Source of the DNA: Spongilla lacustris
Lineage: Eukaryota > Porifera > Demospongiae > Spongillida > Spongillidae
Assembly: GCA_949361645.1 (NCBI GenBank)
Contig: OX442417.1
Location: 11,655,150 to 11,719,149, forward strand
Length of the DNA stretch: 64,000 bases
Direction of reading: 5' to 3'
Shown piece after piece: positions 1-33,643 of this stretch. Made by a program: the position numbers and the translations under genes. How positions within the stretch are numbered: position 1 is the first letter of the stretch; every line of letters begins with the position of its first letter. The notes under the pieces were generated by a model. The model did not search any database, was not told the DNA's origin, and worked only from the letters and a program-made list of their open reading frames with translations.

Positions 1-1705
1 ACACTGTTCATATTGCATTTATAATGCATCTTCGGTCTAGTGTAGTTAACCAGAAGTTGTGTAAATGTAGATGAAACCTAATGGTTAGGCGAGTTAAGTG
101 CTTGGTGGAATTGAATGGTAGGAATATCCTAAATTGAATATCTCAGCCATGGAATATATTGTATTCTGTGCATACCAGTACTTTTCAATTTGGTAAGTTA
201 TCGATTAATATACCACTACAATAATATTTAATGAAGCTCATAATTATATTTGTGGCCGCCAATCCCCTAAAATACATGTGTACTGCATAGTACATGCATG
301 AATTATTATGTGTCACTGACTCTTTAAAAGAATTCATTTGCCTGATTTTACAATTGCTGTACAAATCAATGTCCCTTTAACCAGACAAGTACACACTGTG
401 GGCTGCATGCAGTTGAAAAAATAATACTAAACCAAATGTTTGGGAGGGACAAAAGCAAACTGCTTTTGCACTGCTGCAATCATAGCAGCAAGCCTACCCA
501 GACTGTAGTTTACAACAATTACCTTTATACGGAGTAGGACTGAAGGGACAAGTATAATCAAATATACTGCAACCTATTTAAAGGAATCTCTACACTACAC
601 ATACCTACACCCACACTACACTACATATACTATACTGCACTACATTCACACTTCTCTACACATAGTGTACCTTGATCAATTTATGTATGCATGTACTTCT
701 AGATGTATTGAATCCTCCTTATTTACTTACATTAATTGAATTGAACTGCATGAAAATTCAATTCACTAACATCCACACTACCTACACACACGACACACCT
801 AACTCATGCACACCACACTTGTGTAATGTGTGTTAGTATAAGTTTATGTACTTGTCATGTGTAGATGTTAGTATGTGTGTATAGATATATGTGGGTGTAG
901 GAATGTAGCTATGTAGTGTAGTGTATGTGTACATGTGTGTAGTGGGGGCATAAGTAAGTGCCGTAGTATAGTATGGTTTTAGGTAAGTGTGTTTTAAGTG
1001 TGGGTGTTGATATTTGTAGTGTACTGAGGGTTAATCACAAACTGCATTTAGACAAGTATCAATTTATTGTCTAATGTCCTGGTGTACACTGTGGTAGGTA
1101 TCTATATGCTAATATGAAGGATTACTGTGTATTACTTGAAGGCCAGAAAACACTGCAGAAAAACAGCATTAGTAGATGGCCTTTTCTATTTTTCTGGGAG
1201 TAAAACTGGACTGCCAAATCCACTAAACCATTTTGAAATAATCCTTATTGGTTGGTTAATGCCATACTCTGTATAGGGTAATCATTGTTAACAACAGTCT
1301 GGGTAATGCTTGCTGGTAGCATTGCATCAGAGCAAAGGAGTTCCCTTTTGTTCCTCCCAAGTTTGTAGATCAATTGTAAATGTTTAAAAACTCCATTGAA
1401 TAGTCATTGGCACATAATAATGTATTATGTAGTACACAAGTATCTTGGGGGATTGGTGGCCACAAATATAAGTATGAGCCTCGTTAAGTATTATTATAAT
1501 GGTACGTTAAATTGAAGTACTGGATCAGGTACATGTATGTACAGAATACAGTATATTCCATGGCTAAAATATTCAATTTATGATATTCCTACTATATATA
1601 AATTCATTTCACCATACCCCACACATCAGGTTTCGTCAACATTGTATATGTAACTTCTGGAGAACTATAATAGGCCCAAGGTGCATTATAAATGCATTGT
1701 CCACC
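1..1705. repeat. Old long-inverted-repeat element (left edge may be cut)
   Basis: The first ~540 bases and the stretch about 1260-1705 are diverged reverse complements of each other. Matching landmarks are TGCATTTATAATGCAT near 14 against its complement near 1685, CCATGGAATATA near 148 against 1555, and CCCAGACTGT near 496 against its complement near 1295. The spacer (541-1260) is TG/CA-rich with many ACACTAC and TGTAGTGT words. No coding sequence is supported. It looks like an old foldback or long-TIR DNA element; the class is unknown, and the left arm may start before the window. Confidence 0.6.
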
Positions 1706-1952
1706 AGCAATTATGAGATCTTAATCTTGATATTTCTACACTCCCAAGGTGGTGTTTTTTAGATCCAAATGTTAATGCATCTGCATCTAAATGTACATGT
1801 TAACTATTGAACGCTCTTTATCTTGTTGTTATATGAATCAGTGTTCTTGGTGGACTACTAGAAAATTTAAATTATAAAACAAGAGGATTTCACTTTTGAG
1901 TTATTAATGATACACTTGACTTGCCTAACGCTTTTGAGAATTATAATAAGTA

Positions 1953-2820
1953 GGGGAGGAGTGGGTTAGTTGAGCCACCCCCTTTTTTTAGCTACATACT
2001 TGAATTATGCTAACATATATTGACATTAAGTGTAATGACTGTCTTCTTGTCCTACATATGGATTTTGCTTTTGTATTCATTACAATGTAACATTCAAAAT
2101 TTGATGATCAGAGTGAAATTCTTTTTTTTTTTCACAGTCTGTGCTCTCATCATTGATATTTCTGTTTCAGTCTAGGGTGTTAGAAAGTACAAGTATGCAG
2201 CTATATTAATGTTTAAAATAAACTATATACTTTGCTTCCGTTTTATGCAACTTTCCACTTTACTTGTAAAGTTAGTAGTGGGGTTAAGAGTCATTTGCAA
2301 AGGGGTTAGTTGAGCCGTACATTTTAACTGCGATCGTATGGCATTATTGGTTCATGTAACAGAAATAGTGAGCTAGCTATAGGCTTGTTCAGCTATGAAA
2401 CAATCTCAGAGGCATTCTGTTTATATTTGTAAAATGGAGAATGATGTTGTGAATCACGTTAAAACACTTGCAAATCAATTTTATGGGCTCTCATTGGTAA
2501 ATTGTCATGCATTATAGTGTATGAATTTACTTTGATCAATTATTTCACAATGCTTGGACATTGGACAAGAGACAAGAAAGCCTTGGCCTACTCATGCTAG
2601 CTTAAGACAGCATATGGCTCAAGGCTCAACTGACCCACTTGGCTGGGTTAGTTGTGCCACTTAACATCAGTTGATTTTTTATAATGTCATTTTCCTCATG
2701 CCCATCCCCAGTCTCTAACGTTTCTACGACATGCCAAGTGATGCCCCTTTATATATCTGGCTATTAACCAAAATGAATAAACCTCACCCTAAAATTTGGC
2801 TCAACTGACCCACTCCTCCC
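1953..2820. mobile_element. MITE-like element with TA target duplication
   Basis: The left end reads GGGGAGGAGTGGGTTAGTTG and the right end is its imperfect reverse complement (CAACTGACCCACTCCTCCC). Both are flanked directly by TA (1951-1952 and 2821-2822). Extra copies of the GGTTAGTTGAGCC word occur inside (near 2304, 2620 and 2642), so the terminal motif is iterated subterminally. The length is 868 bp with no ORF of note. A TA duplication points to the Tc1/mariner or PIF-like groups, but the superfamily is inferred from the duplication only. Confidence 0.7.
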
Positions 2821-2822
2821 TA

Positions 2823-4357
2823 CAGGATTATAACTAGGTACCTGGTTTTGCCAACTATACCAAAACTTTTTCTTCAGAAGGACTGTTATAGTTAAATGGG
2901 TCTTGTGTGATGAACTGAGATGTTCAGGTGGATTCAGAACCTGATATTAAAATAAATCATGCCAGTTATAATTCTTAGTGCTGGTGGTGAACGTGTAAAC
3001 GTTTTAAAACATGACTTAGGTGCAATGTCACACTGAAGAGCTGAGAAAGGAACAAAGGGAAATCCAGTACAAAGAGAAGAACAAGGAGCACACTGTAAAG
3101 GAAATATAATTTATACAAGCAGAACGTTCAGCAGTTAAGCAATGCGCATGCATGTACATAAAAAGCGTCGAATCAAGTTTTGATTTAATAAAGGTTTTTA
3201 AAATCCTCTTTAAAATCGCTGTGACGTCTGAGTGTGATTGAACATTTAAATTGATTTGTGTGTGATTTTAATGTTCAATCACATAATGATTCCTAAATGC
3301 GTTTTTTTCCTTGTAAGATCCGGTTTTCTATCACCGCTCAGAAAGCAACGTGCATACACCGTTCTGATTGGGTAATGCATATGCAGACGAAAGCAGTGGC
3401 GTAGGAAAAAGGGGCCCACTTTTACACCAGCGATACTACAGTGTATCTATGCACACTATTTTATTTGTATTAAAAACCTAGCGAAACCTACCATTTGCTC
3501 ACAATGGGGAAGCCTACAGCACTCCCCTAGCTGGCTGGGCAGGACCGCCGGGACGGGTACCCCTAACAATACATGCCGTTGCGTATCACTATGGAGAGGA
3601 ACGTAACTAAAGAGCTAGTACACGCCCGCTTACGATCCAACCAAGCTACAACGAAGAGGTGTTCAATGGGTAAAAACAAGCTGCGTCTGTTTAGAACACA
3701 CAGCAACAAATGTAACAACCTCGCAGCGAACTAAACAACGTGAACTTCAAGTAGCGATCAAGGCAGTGTTTCTATTTATCGTATAGTATTTCAAAATTAC
3801 TATGGATAATATAAAAAAATTAAAAAATATATATATATATTTATTTATTTATTTATTTCTTTACTGCATGTTTGATGAGAAAATGAACGATGCGAACAAA
3901 AAAAACCCTCAATGCACATTGCGTACGTGCAGGTGGTTGAAAAACCTGGCAAACAAAAGCACTTAGCCTTTCATTTTATACATTTTAAAGTCTTAATCTC
4001 CATACTGATACTCAACCCAGCTATTATTTTCGCACTGTATGTACTTCGAAAATGGACACTGCAACAAAGCACAAATTAAGATCAGGAACGTCGTTTGCAG
4101 CCTAAACCTAACCTTTCCAGTGCTCTGCGTTCGTAACAATAATTAATGAATTCAATTCACGATTCGTGGTGGAGATATTATTAATACATTACTGATAAAA
4201 AGATGCTATAAAAGGTACAGATTGATAATGGATAATACAAATATCGCAAGATAAAAATGTCTTTTATAGCCCTCCAAATATTATCCTCTCCCCATACTAC
4301 GTCATATGAACACATAAGAATACAACATATCTTAATCACAATTTTATTCACATGCAG
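2823..4357. other. Non-coding stretch upstream of first recognised exon
   Basis: No coding exon could be supported here, although the gene that follows must have at least one upstream exon for its signal peptide. About 3393-3560 holds a remnant starting CAGTGGCGTAGG and carrying a CCTAGCTGGCTGGGC block that recurs near 53150, so it is a dispersed hAT-like repeat piece. A short AT and TTTA microsatellite lies at 3820-3860. Confidence 0.5.
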
Positions 4358-25411
<21,054 letters not shown>

Positions 25412-25682
25412 CCTTCAGTAACAGTTCTGTAGAGGCAGTGAAGTAAAACTTTAGAAGTGTGTCATATCGTTATATCGTTATATCATTAATGCATATAATC
25501 AGTTTCCGATACTTCATCTTTATCAATGGCTGTTAATGTTGTGCATGGGTACGTAAATTACTTTTTGGCTTCGTCGCTTCGATCATATCCAAATCCACAG
25601 GTTCTCATCCATGAATGTATTACAATAGTAGAGGCGTTAATGTATCAGAACTGACTTGCACACGTAACTTTATAGGCCTCGG
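25412..25682. other. 3' flank of the giant gene
   Basis: This 271-nt stretch lies between the stop codon and the first CCGG element. It is AT-rich with a short CGTTATAT repeat near 25468. No canonical AATAAA is visible, so the polyadenylation site is undetermined and could lie within the neighbouring transposon. Confidence 0.5.
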
Positions 25683-26453
25683 CCGGTGTCACAGGAAAAT
25701 CTGTCGCCCGGAAATTGTGTCACGGCGACAGTTATTCCTCAGGAAATTATGTCACTCATAATTAACGTAGCTACCATATATCCTAAGGAAATTCTGTCGT
25801 CAGGAAATACTGTCGCTCGACATGGAATACGACATACACTACTGCTAGCTTTCTGCTGTAACCAAACCTATATCATCCTCTTTGTAATAAGAACGAAAGA
25901 GACCGGAGAGGTTTTATTAGCGTGGAATGGTAGATGACGTCACGGTGAAAGAATTCTTCAAACATGTGACAAGTGCCAAAGAGCAAACAGGTATATTTAT
26001 GTACTGATGCTATTCTGTGTATATGTACACGGGCGTAGAAAATTTGCATCAGCAGAGCTCCACCCAAGTCCTGCATGTAAGGGTGAAGTATGGCACACCA
26101 TGCATATTTGATTGGTCCTTTACCACAAAAGCCCTGAGCCCCTGCCATCAGAGTTGCTGCATGAGTTTCTGTTACACTGTTAGATGTTGCAAGGTTTTAA
26201 GATAATAGATCAAGGTCGAGAATTATCAATGTACCTTAATTATTAACAGCAGCAGCATTTGCATAGTGCATATCATCCTCAGATTAGTGGTTATGATGAG
26301 TGGTTCAACCAACATTTCAGCATCAGTTACAGCAAAGAAATTGGGACTGATCAATATCGATGCTATATACCTTTTCCGTATCATTTTTCTATTCAACCAA
26401 AAATTCCCCCTCCCCCTTTTTTTGGTATATGGCAACATGTTCATTTGACCCGG

Positions 26454-27482
26454 TGTCGGAGGATTGGCTGTCCCCCTGGAAAAAATGTCCCCCCGGACAT
26501 TCATTCCTAGGCACGATTGTCCCCCCGGACATTGGTGCCTAGAAATGAATGTCCCCCTCCAGGAAATAGTGTCCCCCCACGCCGGACATGTTTTCCTAGG
26601 CACAGCTGTCCCCCCCCCCCCCCCCCCCCCCCCCCCTCCACGTTTTCACTTTTGCAATAAAAGTTCAACCAAACACTTAGTCATGAATCCTCGTAACTGC
26701 TCTGCCTCATGCGTGTATAAACTGATGTGCACATTCGTATGTGGAGGTTTCCTTTAGAATAGCGAGTGTTGCTGGCTATGGACGACGAAATCGTTTTTAA
26801 CTCAGTTCTTGTTAAAAGGACAGTCCCCAGTTGGATTTTCAAAAGATCAGAAACGTTCTTTTAGACGAAAAGCACGTTGAAATTACAAGGTTGACAATGG
26901 CGCTCTTTGTTTAATTATACATGTATAAACTGTTCATATACATGTATATATTATATGTTATGAGAGAATACATGAAAGGAATAAATGCACATTTATTATT
27001 ATATACACCTTTAACAGTCATGTTAACCTAGATAGGATAGCTCTACAGTTCGCCCTTATACGGCTGTACAGGCTAAAAATGGTCTTGGACTTTAGTTCAT
27101 TATTCCTGATGGAGAGACGACCTGCAAGCTTTGATAATGCTGCCACTGCTTCAGCCCCCCAACACCCGTAGGTCTCAACAACAAGTGGGATACAAGCCTA
27201 CCCCAATTCATCACACTTTTTGTCGCTGCTGTTGTGTTTTCTGTTCTCAGCCAACAGGGCTGCCGAACCAACCGTCACGCTCGCTTCTAGCAGAACACTT
27301 TATTGTTCCTGGATATGAGTGGCGATCGACAGTGGAAGCATGTGATCAAATCAAAAGAAGTGCAGACCTAAAGAATAATCATAGCTTGCCACGCTTCACC
27401 AGAAGGTAAATCGTCAGGCCTGGCGCGTATCCAGAATTTCAAAGTGGGGGTTTCCAACATTGTACGTCAATCGAATACGAGT

Positions 27483-27516
<34 letters not shown>

Positions 27517-28713
27517 GGGAGGGAAATCACCCTTGCGATAGGCCAAATACGAGCGGGGAGGGGGAGGGTAGGCCAAATTAATACAAGTGGGGGGAGGCGG
27601 GAAGGTTAGTAACAGTTAAGTTTATATAGTAAATATAATTCCATGGGGGGGGGGGGGGGGGGTTTCAGGTAACACGAAAGCCTCTATGGATATGCTCCTG
27701 ATCGTTGTATAGCGGATATATGCATGCGATCACCATGTAAAGAATAGTGATAGTAACTTTGATATTACACATGCGTGCTGACTTACTTAATTCCAGGCAA
27801 AGTGGAGTAGTAGAAAAATCGTACAAAGTTCAAGAGTCAGCCTGGTTGTCAAAGGTGTTTACAAGCTACAGAATCCTTCAACTGGAAAAGCACTCAAGAA
27901 AGACTGAAGCCATGCAATGAGCGATGTCACCGAGCATCCCTGATGCATGAGTTTGGATGGATAGTGATAAATGGCTCTGCACTGCATGGAGCAAATACCT
28001 GTCTGACACATGAAGCATGTTTTTTTGTAATATCAATCATTATTTTTATGACCACACTCGGACAAGCTAAACAATACTTGTACATGAATTTTTATACGTC
28101 TTTACCTTTCATTGAAATGAGAGTCTTTAGAAATAACTAATTAGCTGCTCTGCACACAACGTAACTACCCAAATAAGCAATAGTCTTGTACACTTGTACC
28201 AATCAGATTTTACAGATCAAATCTTTCACATGCATGCAAGGACGAGCGGGCACGCAGACACGCACATACACGCATGTATTATGATACATCGTGGCATGCA
28301 TGACGTTTGCAAATACATGCACGTATAAAACGTGTAAAGTATACGTATATCGATCCAATTTTATTGTATTATACTTATGCTTGTATATTCCAGGCCTGTA
28401 TTTAAAGTTTAGGACATTCTATATATATCCTAGGCACCAGTGTCCCTCCATGGGGGGACACTGGTGCCTAGGGTAGGACAATTATGCCTAGGCATAATTT
28501 TCCGGGTGACAATGGTGCCTAGGAACGAATAGGGCGCTCGTTTTTGAGAAAACGAGTGCCCTATTCACTATTTCTAGTGACATGCATCAATCAGTTTTTG
28601 CTGTGTATATATATATATATATAATATATATATATATTGTCCGGGCGACAGCGGTGCCTAGGCATGAATGTCCGGGGGGACATTTTGCAAGGGGGACAAC
28701 CATGCCTACGACA
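26454..28713. mobile_element. Element B: CCGG-flanked TGT...ACA transposon nested in A
   Basis: Flanked by CCGG at 26450-26453 and 28714-28717. Termini are TGTCGGAGGATTGGCTGTCC on the left and the inverse of TGTCGTAGGCATGGTTGTCC on the right. The termini (about 100-180 bp) repeat TGTCCCCC / GGGGGACA and CCTAGGCA palindromes. The interior holds poly-C and poly-G tracts (26610-26636, 27484-27515, 27643-27661), a perfect hairpin at 28429-28472 and a TA repeat at 28605-28640. A 92-codon open frame at 27131-27409 is unrecognised and probably spurious. Confidence 0.85.
28429..28472. repeat. Perfect 18-bp-arm hairpin
   Basis: The arms CCTAGGCACCAGTGTCCC and their exact reverse complement are separated by an 8-nt spacer (TCCATGGG). 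It is inside element B and made of the same CCTAGG and TGTCCC words as the element ends, so it could be an extra internal transposase-binding cluster or a scar of a smaller element. Confidence 0.9.
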
Positions 28714-28717
28714 CCGG

Positions 28718-31177
28718 TGTCGTAGTGTACAATGTCCCCCCTAAAATTTGTCCCCCCGTACGTTTTGCACTAGTGTACAATGTCCCCTCGGATATTCTGC
28801 ACTAGTGCACAATGTCCCCCCGGACATTCTGCAATCTGCACTAGTGTACAATGTCCCCCCGGACAATCTACACTAGGGCAAACTGTCCCCCTCCAGGGTA
28901 AAGAGTCCCCTCTCATAACATTTGATTTCATCTATGACAAGGCTGGGAAACATTGCATGCAATCCTAATATGGACTTGCAGTGTACACTGAAAAGCGTGG
29001 TTTTTTCAAATATACGTGTGCCGTATCGTACACGGGATCGCGTTGACGCCATTACTCAGTAGCTCCTAGCTATATATCCTTAATTCGTCAAAGCTGCATG
29101 TCTTCAGTTCCGCCACTTGAAATGCTCATTGAAACCAATACTGACATGCACACATACACAAACATTTGGAATTTTAGAATTAAAATACACAGCTTTTATC
29201 TTTTCCGTGCATGGTTGCGTGATTGTACAACCGATCAGTCGGGTACTCATGCAGACTAAAACCCATCCCAAATAGCATAAAAACCATCCTGCGTCCAGGG
29301 TGGGAATAGTGTAAAATCCTTACTGGGATTGGACGTCCAGGGTGTGAATAGTGTTTTTAAAAAACGTGCTGGGATTGAGTGTCCATGCATGCCAGGGTGG
29401 GAATAGATATATGATTCTACCCTAGTTTTGCACCCATGTTGACGTATGAATTGAATTATTGTTTCAATATGGTTTTGTTCGACAGAACCAGCTAGGGTAG
29501 AACCACATGTATTCCACTATCCTGGACGCACAATCCGGGTAAGATGGTTTGTACGCTATATAAGGACGGATATTTGTTAAAAACCAGTCTAAAATATCCA
29601 GGTTGGACGTTTACCGGTGTCCCAGGCATGTGGGTCCCCCCCTATTTTGGGTCCGGGGGGACCCATATGCCTAGGCAACTGGGTCCCCCCCTGGACCCAA
29701 ATGCCTAGGCATATGGGTCCGGGTCATTATTTGTCCATCCAGGCATCTTGGTCCGGGTAGGGGGCGGAGGGGGGGACCGAGTTTCATTTGTTGTTACTTT
29801 CCTAACGGTAAGTTAGCGTCTGCCAGCCGTTACACTTTGTAACAGCCACTCGGCTTGCCTTCTGTTTTTCTCTGCCGAAAAATAAGGTCACTCAGTGCTT
29901 ATCTTTTTGGCAGACTTAGTCTGGTGCTAACTCCCGGCGTAGCATAGCAAGAGCTATTTTGACGAGAAGTCTGCCCCATTCATTTGAGTAGCCTATGTCT
30001 GAAACATTAGTTGGGCTTAGGTACTTTGTGGTAGTCTGTAATTGTGTAATTTTTATCATACGATAAATAAATAAATAAACATGTTGAGCATATGCAAACA
30101 ATGAATGGGTCATGTTCAAGCAGTACACAACTGTTTCTTCGTATCATACAGGACTTAACTTGATGATTGACCTATCGATCGCAATGCAATTTTGAGACAC
30201 GCTAGAAAACTATATATCAGTCTGCATGTGCTCAGCCGGGTAATACATACATCTGTCAAAACATAGGCTTGTATCAAGGGCTCCGGAGGCAACGTAGATC
30301 ATTACATCAACCAGCCCTCCCGCGCGAGACGCGGAAGCTTTCAGTGCAGTGCATGGAATATTTCTACATGAAAGCCATATGCAGTTTCAGAACAAAATCA
30401 GTGCTTCCGACAGCACTATAATAAGTACACAGTTTTGAAGTCACAAGCAAGCCATCGTTATTGAACGGCATATACCACTCAACGAGCGATATACAATGGA
30501 CGGGGAATCTTTAGCTCGTAGTCCCCATGCATATCGATTGTTGTGCCGTTCAATAACAAAGTAGGTACTCAATGCAATCGATTGTTAACCGCTATGGATA
30601 TTAATTAGTTGGGGTACGCAGGGGAGGGGGGCATACGCCCCCCCCCCTCCCCCCCCCCCGCCCCTTGCATCTCATCAAGCGGACGCCTATGGTCACGAGC
30701 TTTCTCTGTATAATGTTTATACATAAGTGTATATTTTACTAACAGTCAGCTGGGTCCGGGGGGGACCAGGTTGCCTAGGCATTTGGGTCCGGGATAATTA
30801 ATTTTTTACATCTAGGCATCTCGGTCCGGGGGGACCCACTTGCCTAGGCAACTGGGTCCGGGGGGGACCCAGTTGCCTAGGCATATGGGTCCCCCCGGAC
30901 CCAAAATGGGGGGGGGACCCGTATGCCTGTGACACCGGTATAACTGCTTCCTTTATTGTTATCCTAATAGGTAGGACAATGCGCCCTAGTGTGAAGTATC
31001 CGGGGAGGGGGGGAGGGGGGGGGGGGACATTTTACCCTAGGGGGGGCAGTTTGCCCTAGTGCAGAATGTCCGGGGGGACATTGTACACTAGTGCAGAATG
31101 TCCGGGGGGACATTCCGCACGGGGGGCGGGGGGTGGAGGTGGGGGGGGGGGGGGGGGGGACAATCCACCCTCCCACA
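28718..31177. mobile_element. Element C: CCGG-flanked TGT...ACA transposon nested in A
   Basis: CCGG lies on both sides (28714-28717, shared with element B, and 31178-31181). The left terminal region (28718-28915) and the inverted right one (30965-31177) repeat CACTAGTGTACAATGTCC and CCCCCCGGACATTCTGCA words. Element D is inserted inside at 29614-30938. No coding sequence was found. The remaining interior (28920-29610) holds CCTGCGTCCAGGGTGGGAAT and related words in both orientations, perhaps another small repeat. Confidence 0.8.
29618..30934. mobile_element. Element D: CCGG-flanked TGT...ACA transposon nested in C
   Basis: The left end TGTCCCAGGCATGTGGGTCC and the inverted right end TGTCACAGGCATACGGGTCC are followed by closely matching runs of GGGTCC, GGACCC and GCCTAGGC palindromes. 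CCGG is present at 29614-29617 and 30935-30938. The element is 1,317 bp. The interior holds a 70-codon minus-strand frame (29916-30128) with no recognisable family, and an inverted pair of TTATTGAACGGCA words (about 30460 and 30545). This is the innermost insertion of the nest. Confidence 0.87.
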
Positions 31178-31996
31178 CCGGCATTGAATTGAATGTGAAA
31201 TCAAGCTTTTATCCAGAATCTTATGACATGAGCAGCAATCTTGAAATAAAACAGGTATTTATAAATGCTAGTATTTGTACCTATTCACATGCAGGCAATG
31301 ATAAGGGCATGCTGCAGCAACAAAGAGAATTGCAGCTGATGGAAACTGTGTATCTCACTTATTGTAACAGGATCTGAGTCATGAGTTTCATCAAGAACTG
31401 TGTCTACTTATAACTACATGCACATAAATGAATCCTGCATGTGTTTTCCTCCTTTGATGAGAGTATGGAACAGTATACATGAAGCGATCTCAGATACAGA
31501 GTCTGCAGGGTGTTTGGGCCAAACAATTGCAGCAGCTCTCCGGCTTTGCTGAATACAACCATTTATGTATACTGATGCTCAATGTTTCATTCTTATTACA
31601 AAGAGGAGGATATTGGTTTGGTTACAGCAGAAAGCTAGCAGTAGTACTAGTGTACGGCGTATTCGGACCGATTCATGTCGAGCGACATGCAGTATTTCCT
31701 GACGACAGAATTTCCTTAGGATATACTGTCGCTACGTTATAATTAATTGTGAGCGCCATAATTTCCTGAGGAAAAACTGTCGCCGCGACACAATTTTCGG
31801 GCGACAGAGTTTCCTGTGACATTCCGTGCAATCGACGAATGGTGAATGTGAACAAAAGACAAAAATAGTTGGATCTCGGATTCGTTCCCTCAGTAAACTG
31901 GTAGCTATAGAGCTAAATAAATTAATATACTGCCAAGGACGTATACAATAAAACATATAATTATACATGAGCCATTTAGATGTAGCTGGTGGCCGG

Positions 31997-33608
31997 TGTA
32001 ATAGGATACCGTGTCCGCCGTATAGGCTGTCCGGCCGGACAATGTATCCTAGGATACATTGTCCGCCGGACTCCGTGTCCTAGGATACTCTGTCCCCCCT
32101 CGGACAATCCTTCCTAGGATTATCGGTCCGCTTTAGGATTATTTGTCCCCCCCCTCCTTTCGACACAAGGGGATGCACATATAATACTCAGCGCCTTTCT
32201 GAGCAAATACCAAACACTGCAGCATGCTGCCAACGGGATATATAAGTCAGCATGTACAGAGCAATTAATATACGTTCACCCATCCATTAATTCGAGCCAT
32301 GCAGTTCTTTTCAAAGACTTGCCGTGCTAAACAAACATCCTTTCAGTAAATGCCCTGCAAGTTATAGCTTTTTCACATGCATGTTTGGTGTATCCATTCT
32401 TTGCATTGGAAGCACCAGATCATTTTCACAGGAATTTGCATGTCTTCAATATACTAGACGCTGTCTTGAAAATACTTTACCAAATGAGCTCTCATCTTCA
32501 TACTGCTGTGATACTGAATGGTACACACATCATCACCATTGCATTTGCTGGTTGCATATGCAATGCCAAAGAAACCATATTCTTCTACTTATCCACCTTC
32601 ATCAATCTGGCAGATATGCATGCAGCTCTCACCTCAGCACATTGCGTGATTTAATTGGAGACTTACTTTGAATATATTATAATATGCCTTTTTAAAAACT
32701 ATACAATAAATTTATTATTATAATTATATACATACAGTACTGGATACACAAGGTTACACTATATAAATCTCACACTTCTTGTGCTGCCCAATACCCAATA
32801 CCCTGCTGGAATGCAATGGGTACTCTCTGGAGAAGGAATGGGAGGGAGTTGTGATGCTCTGCTGATGCCTGCTGATATCAGTGAGCAAACTGAGAGCATC
32901 AGGGCCAAGGGCTCAATTGTGGGATTTGGACAGCAGAGCATATTTCTCCCTTTTCCTGGCTTCAGCAGCTGTCGCTATACAGCTCTAGCTTCCCTTGTGG
33001 CATCAGATATATCTAGGCTGTAAAGGTGTACATGCACACAAGTAAAGTCCACACTGGCCAGACTTCCATGGGGCAATGTTTTATTTACTTTTAAAAAATT
33101 TGTACTGAAGGCTAATAAGAAAGATGCATGCATACAGTTTATGTAAACTAAAATTAGCCAAGCCTTTTCAAGTTAGTAGAAAGAAAAAAATCATTAATGT
33201 GTAAAGATAATGAGATTTAATACATGAAGTGTCAGTACCATATTCAGGGGTGTATAGACAGGAATTTTTAAAAGGGGGTTTATATACAAAACTGGGCTGT
33301 CCGCTTACGGTTATATATGAAAACTGGGAGGAGGGGCATCTATAATTTATAAAGGGGGGTTGCAATCCAAATGGACTAATTAAACATTACTAAAACTTCA
33401 CCATTTCAAGTTTTTAAATTTTGAATTGATCTTATTTTAGTAAGCTTTCAGTTTACCCCCTCCCCCCCCCCCCCCTAATTTTGTAATTTGTAAATTTACC
33501 ATACATACTGCTGAACCTAAGCAAACTAAGCCCAGCTAGATGGGCGTACCCTAAACTAAGCCCAGCTAGACCGGGGAACAGTCGGCTGATCCGCTAACAA
33601 ATCCAGCT

Positions 33609-33643
<35 letters not shown>

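Larger units (their letters stand above)
25687..31821. mobile_element. Element A: CCGG-site TGT...ACA transposon, host of nested insertions
   Basis: Left end TGTCACAGGAAAATCTGTCG (after CCGG 25683-25686); the right end is its reverse complement, finishing TTTCCTGTGACA at 31821. The inverted repeats are about 210-220 bp and reach the CTGCTAGCTTTCTGCTGTAA block near 25845, which reappears inverted near 31630. Within them AGGAAAT alternates with CTGTCG words. The total is 6.1 kb, but about 4.7 kb of this is elements B, C and D. The right flank is TTCC instead of CCGG, so the duplication is damaged. No transposase was found; it is non-autonomous. Ginger1-like by target and termini (inference). 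Confidence 0.8.

Noticed and set aside
26464..26757. Proline-rich small proteins near poly-C tracts
   Set aside because: They are made by poly-C and TIR palindromes of transposons; the same applies near 31066, 36535, 42403 and 48435.
32324..33023. Two open frames inside element F as a transposase
   Set aside because: No DDE, zinc-finger or Ulp1 pattern is visible, frames are short, and codon content looks random.
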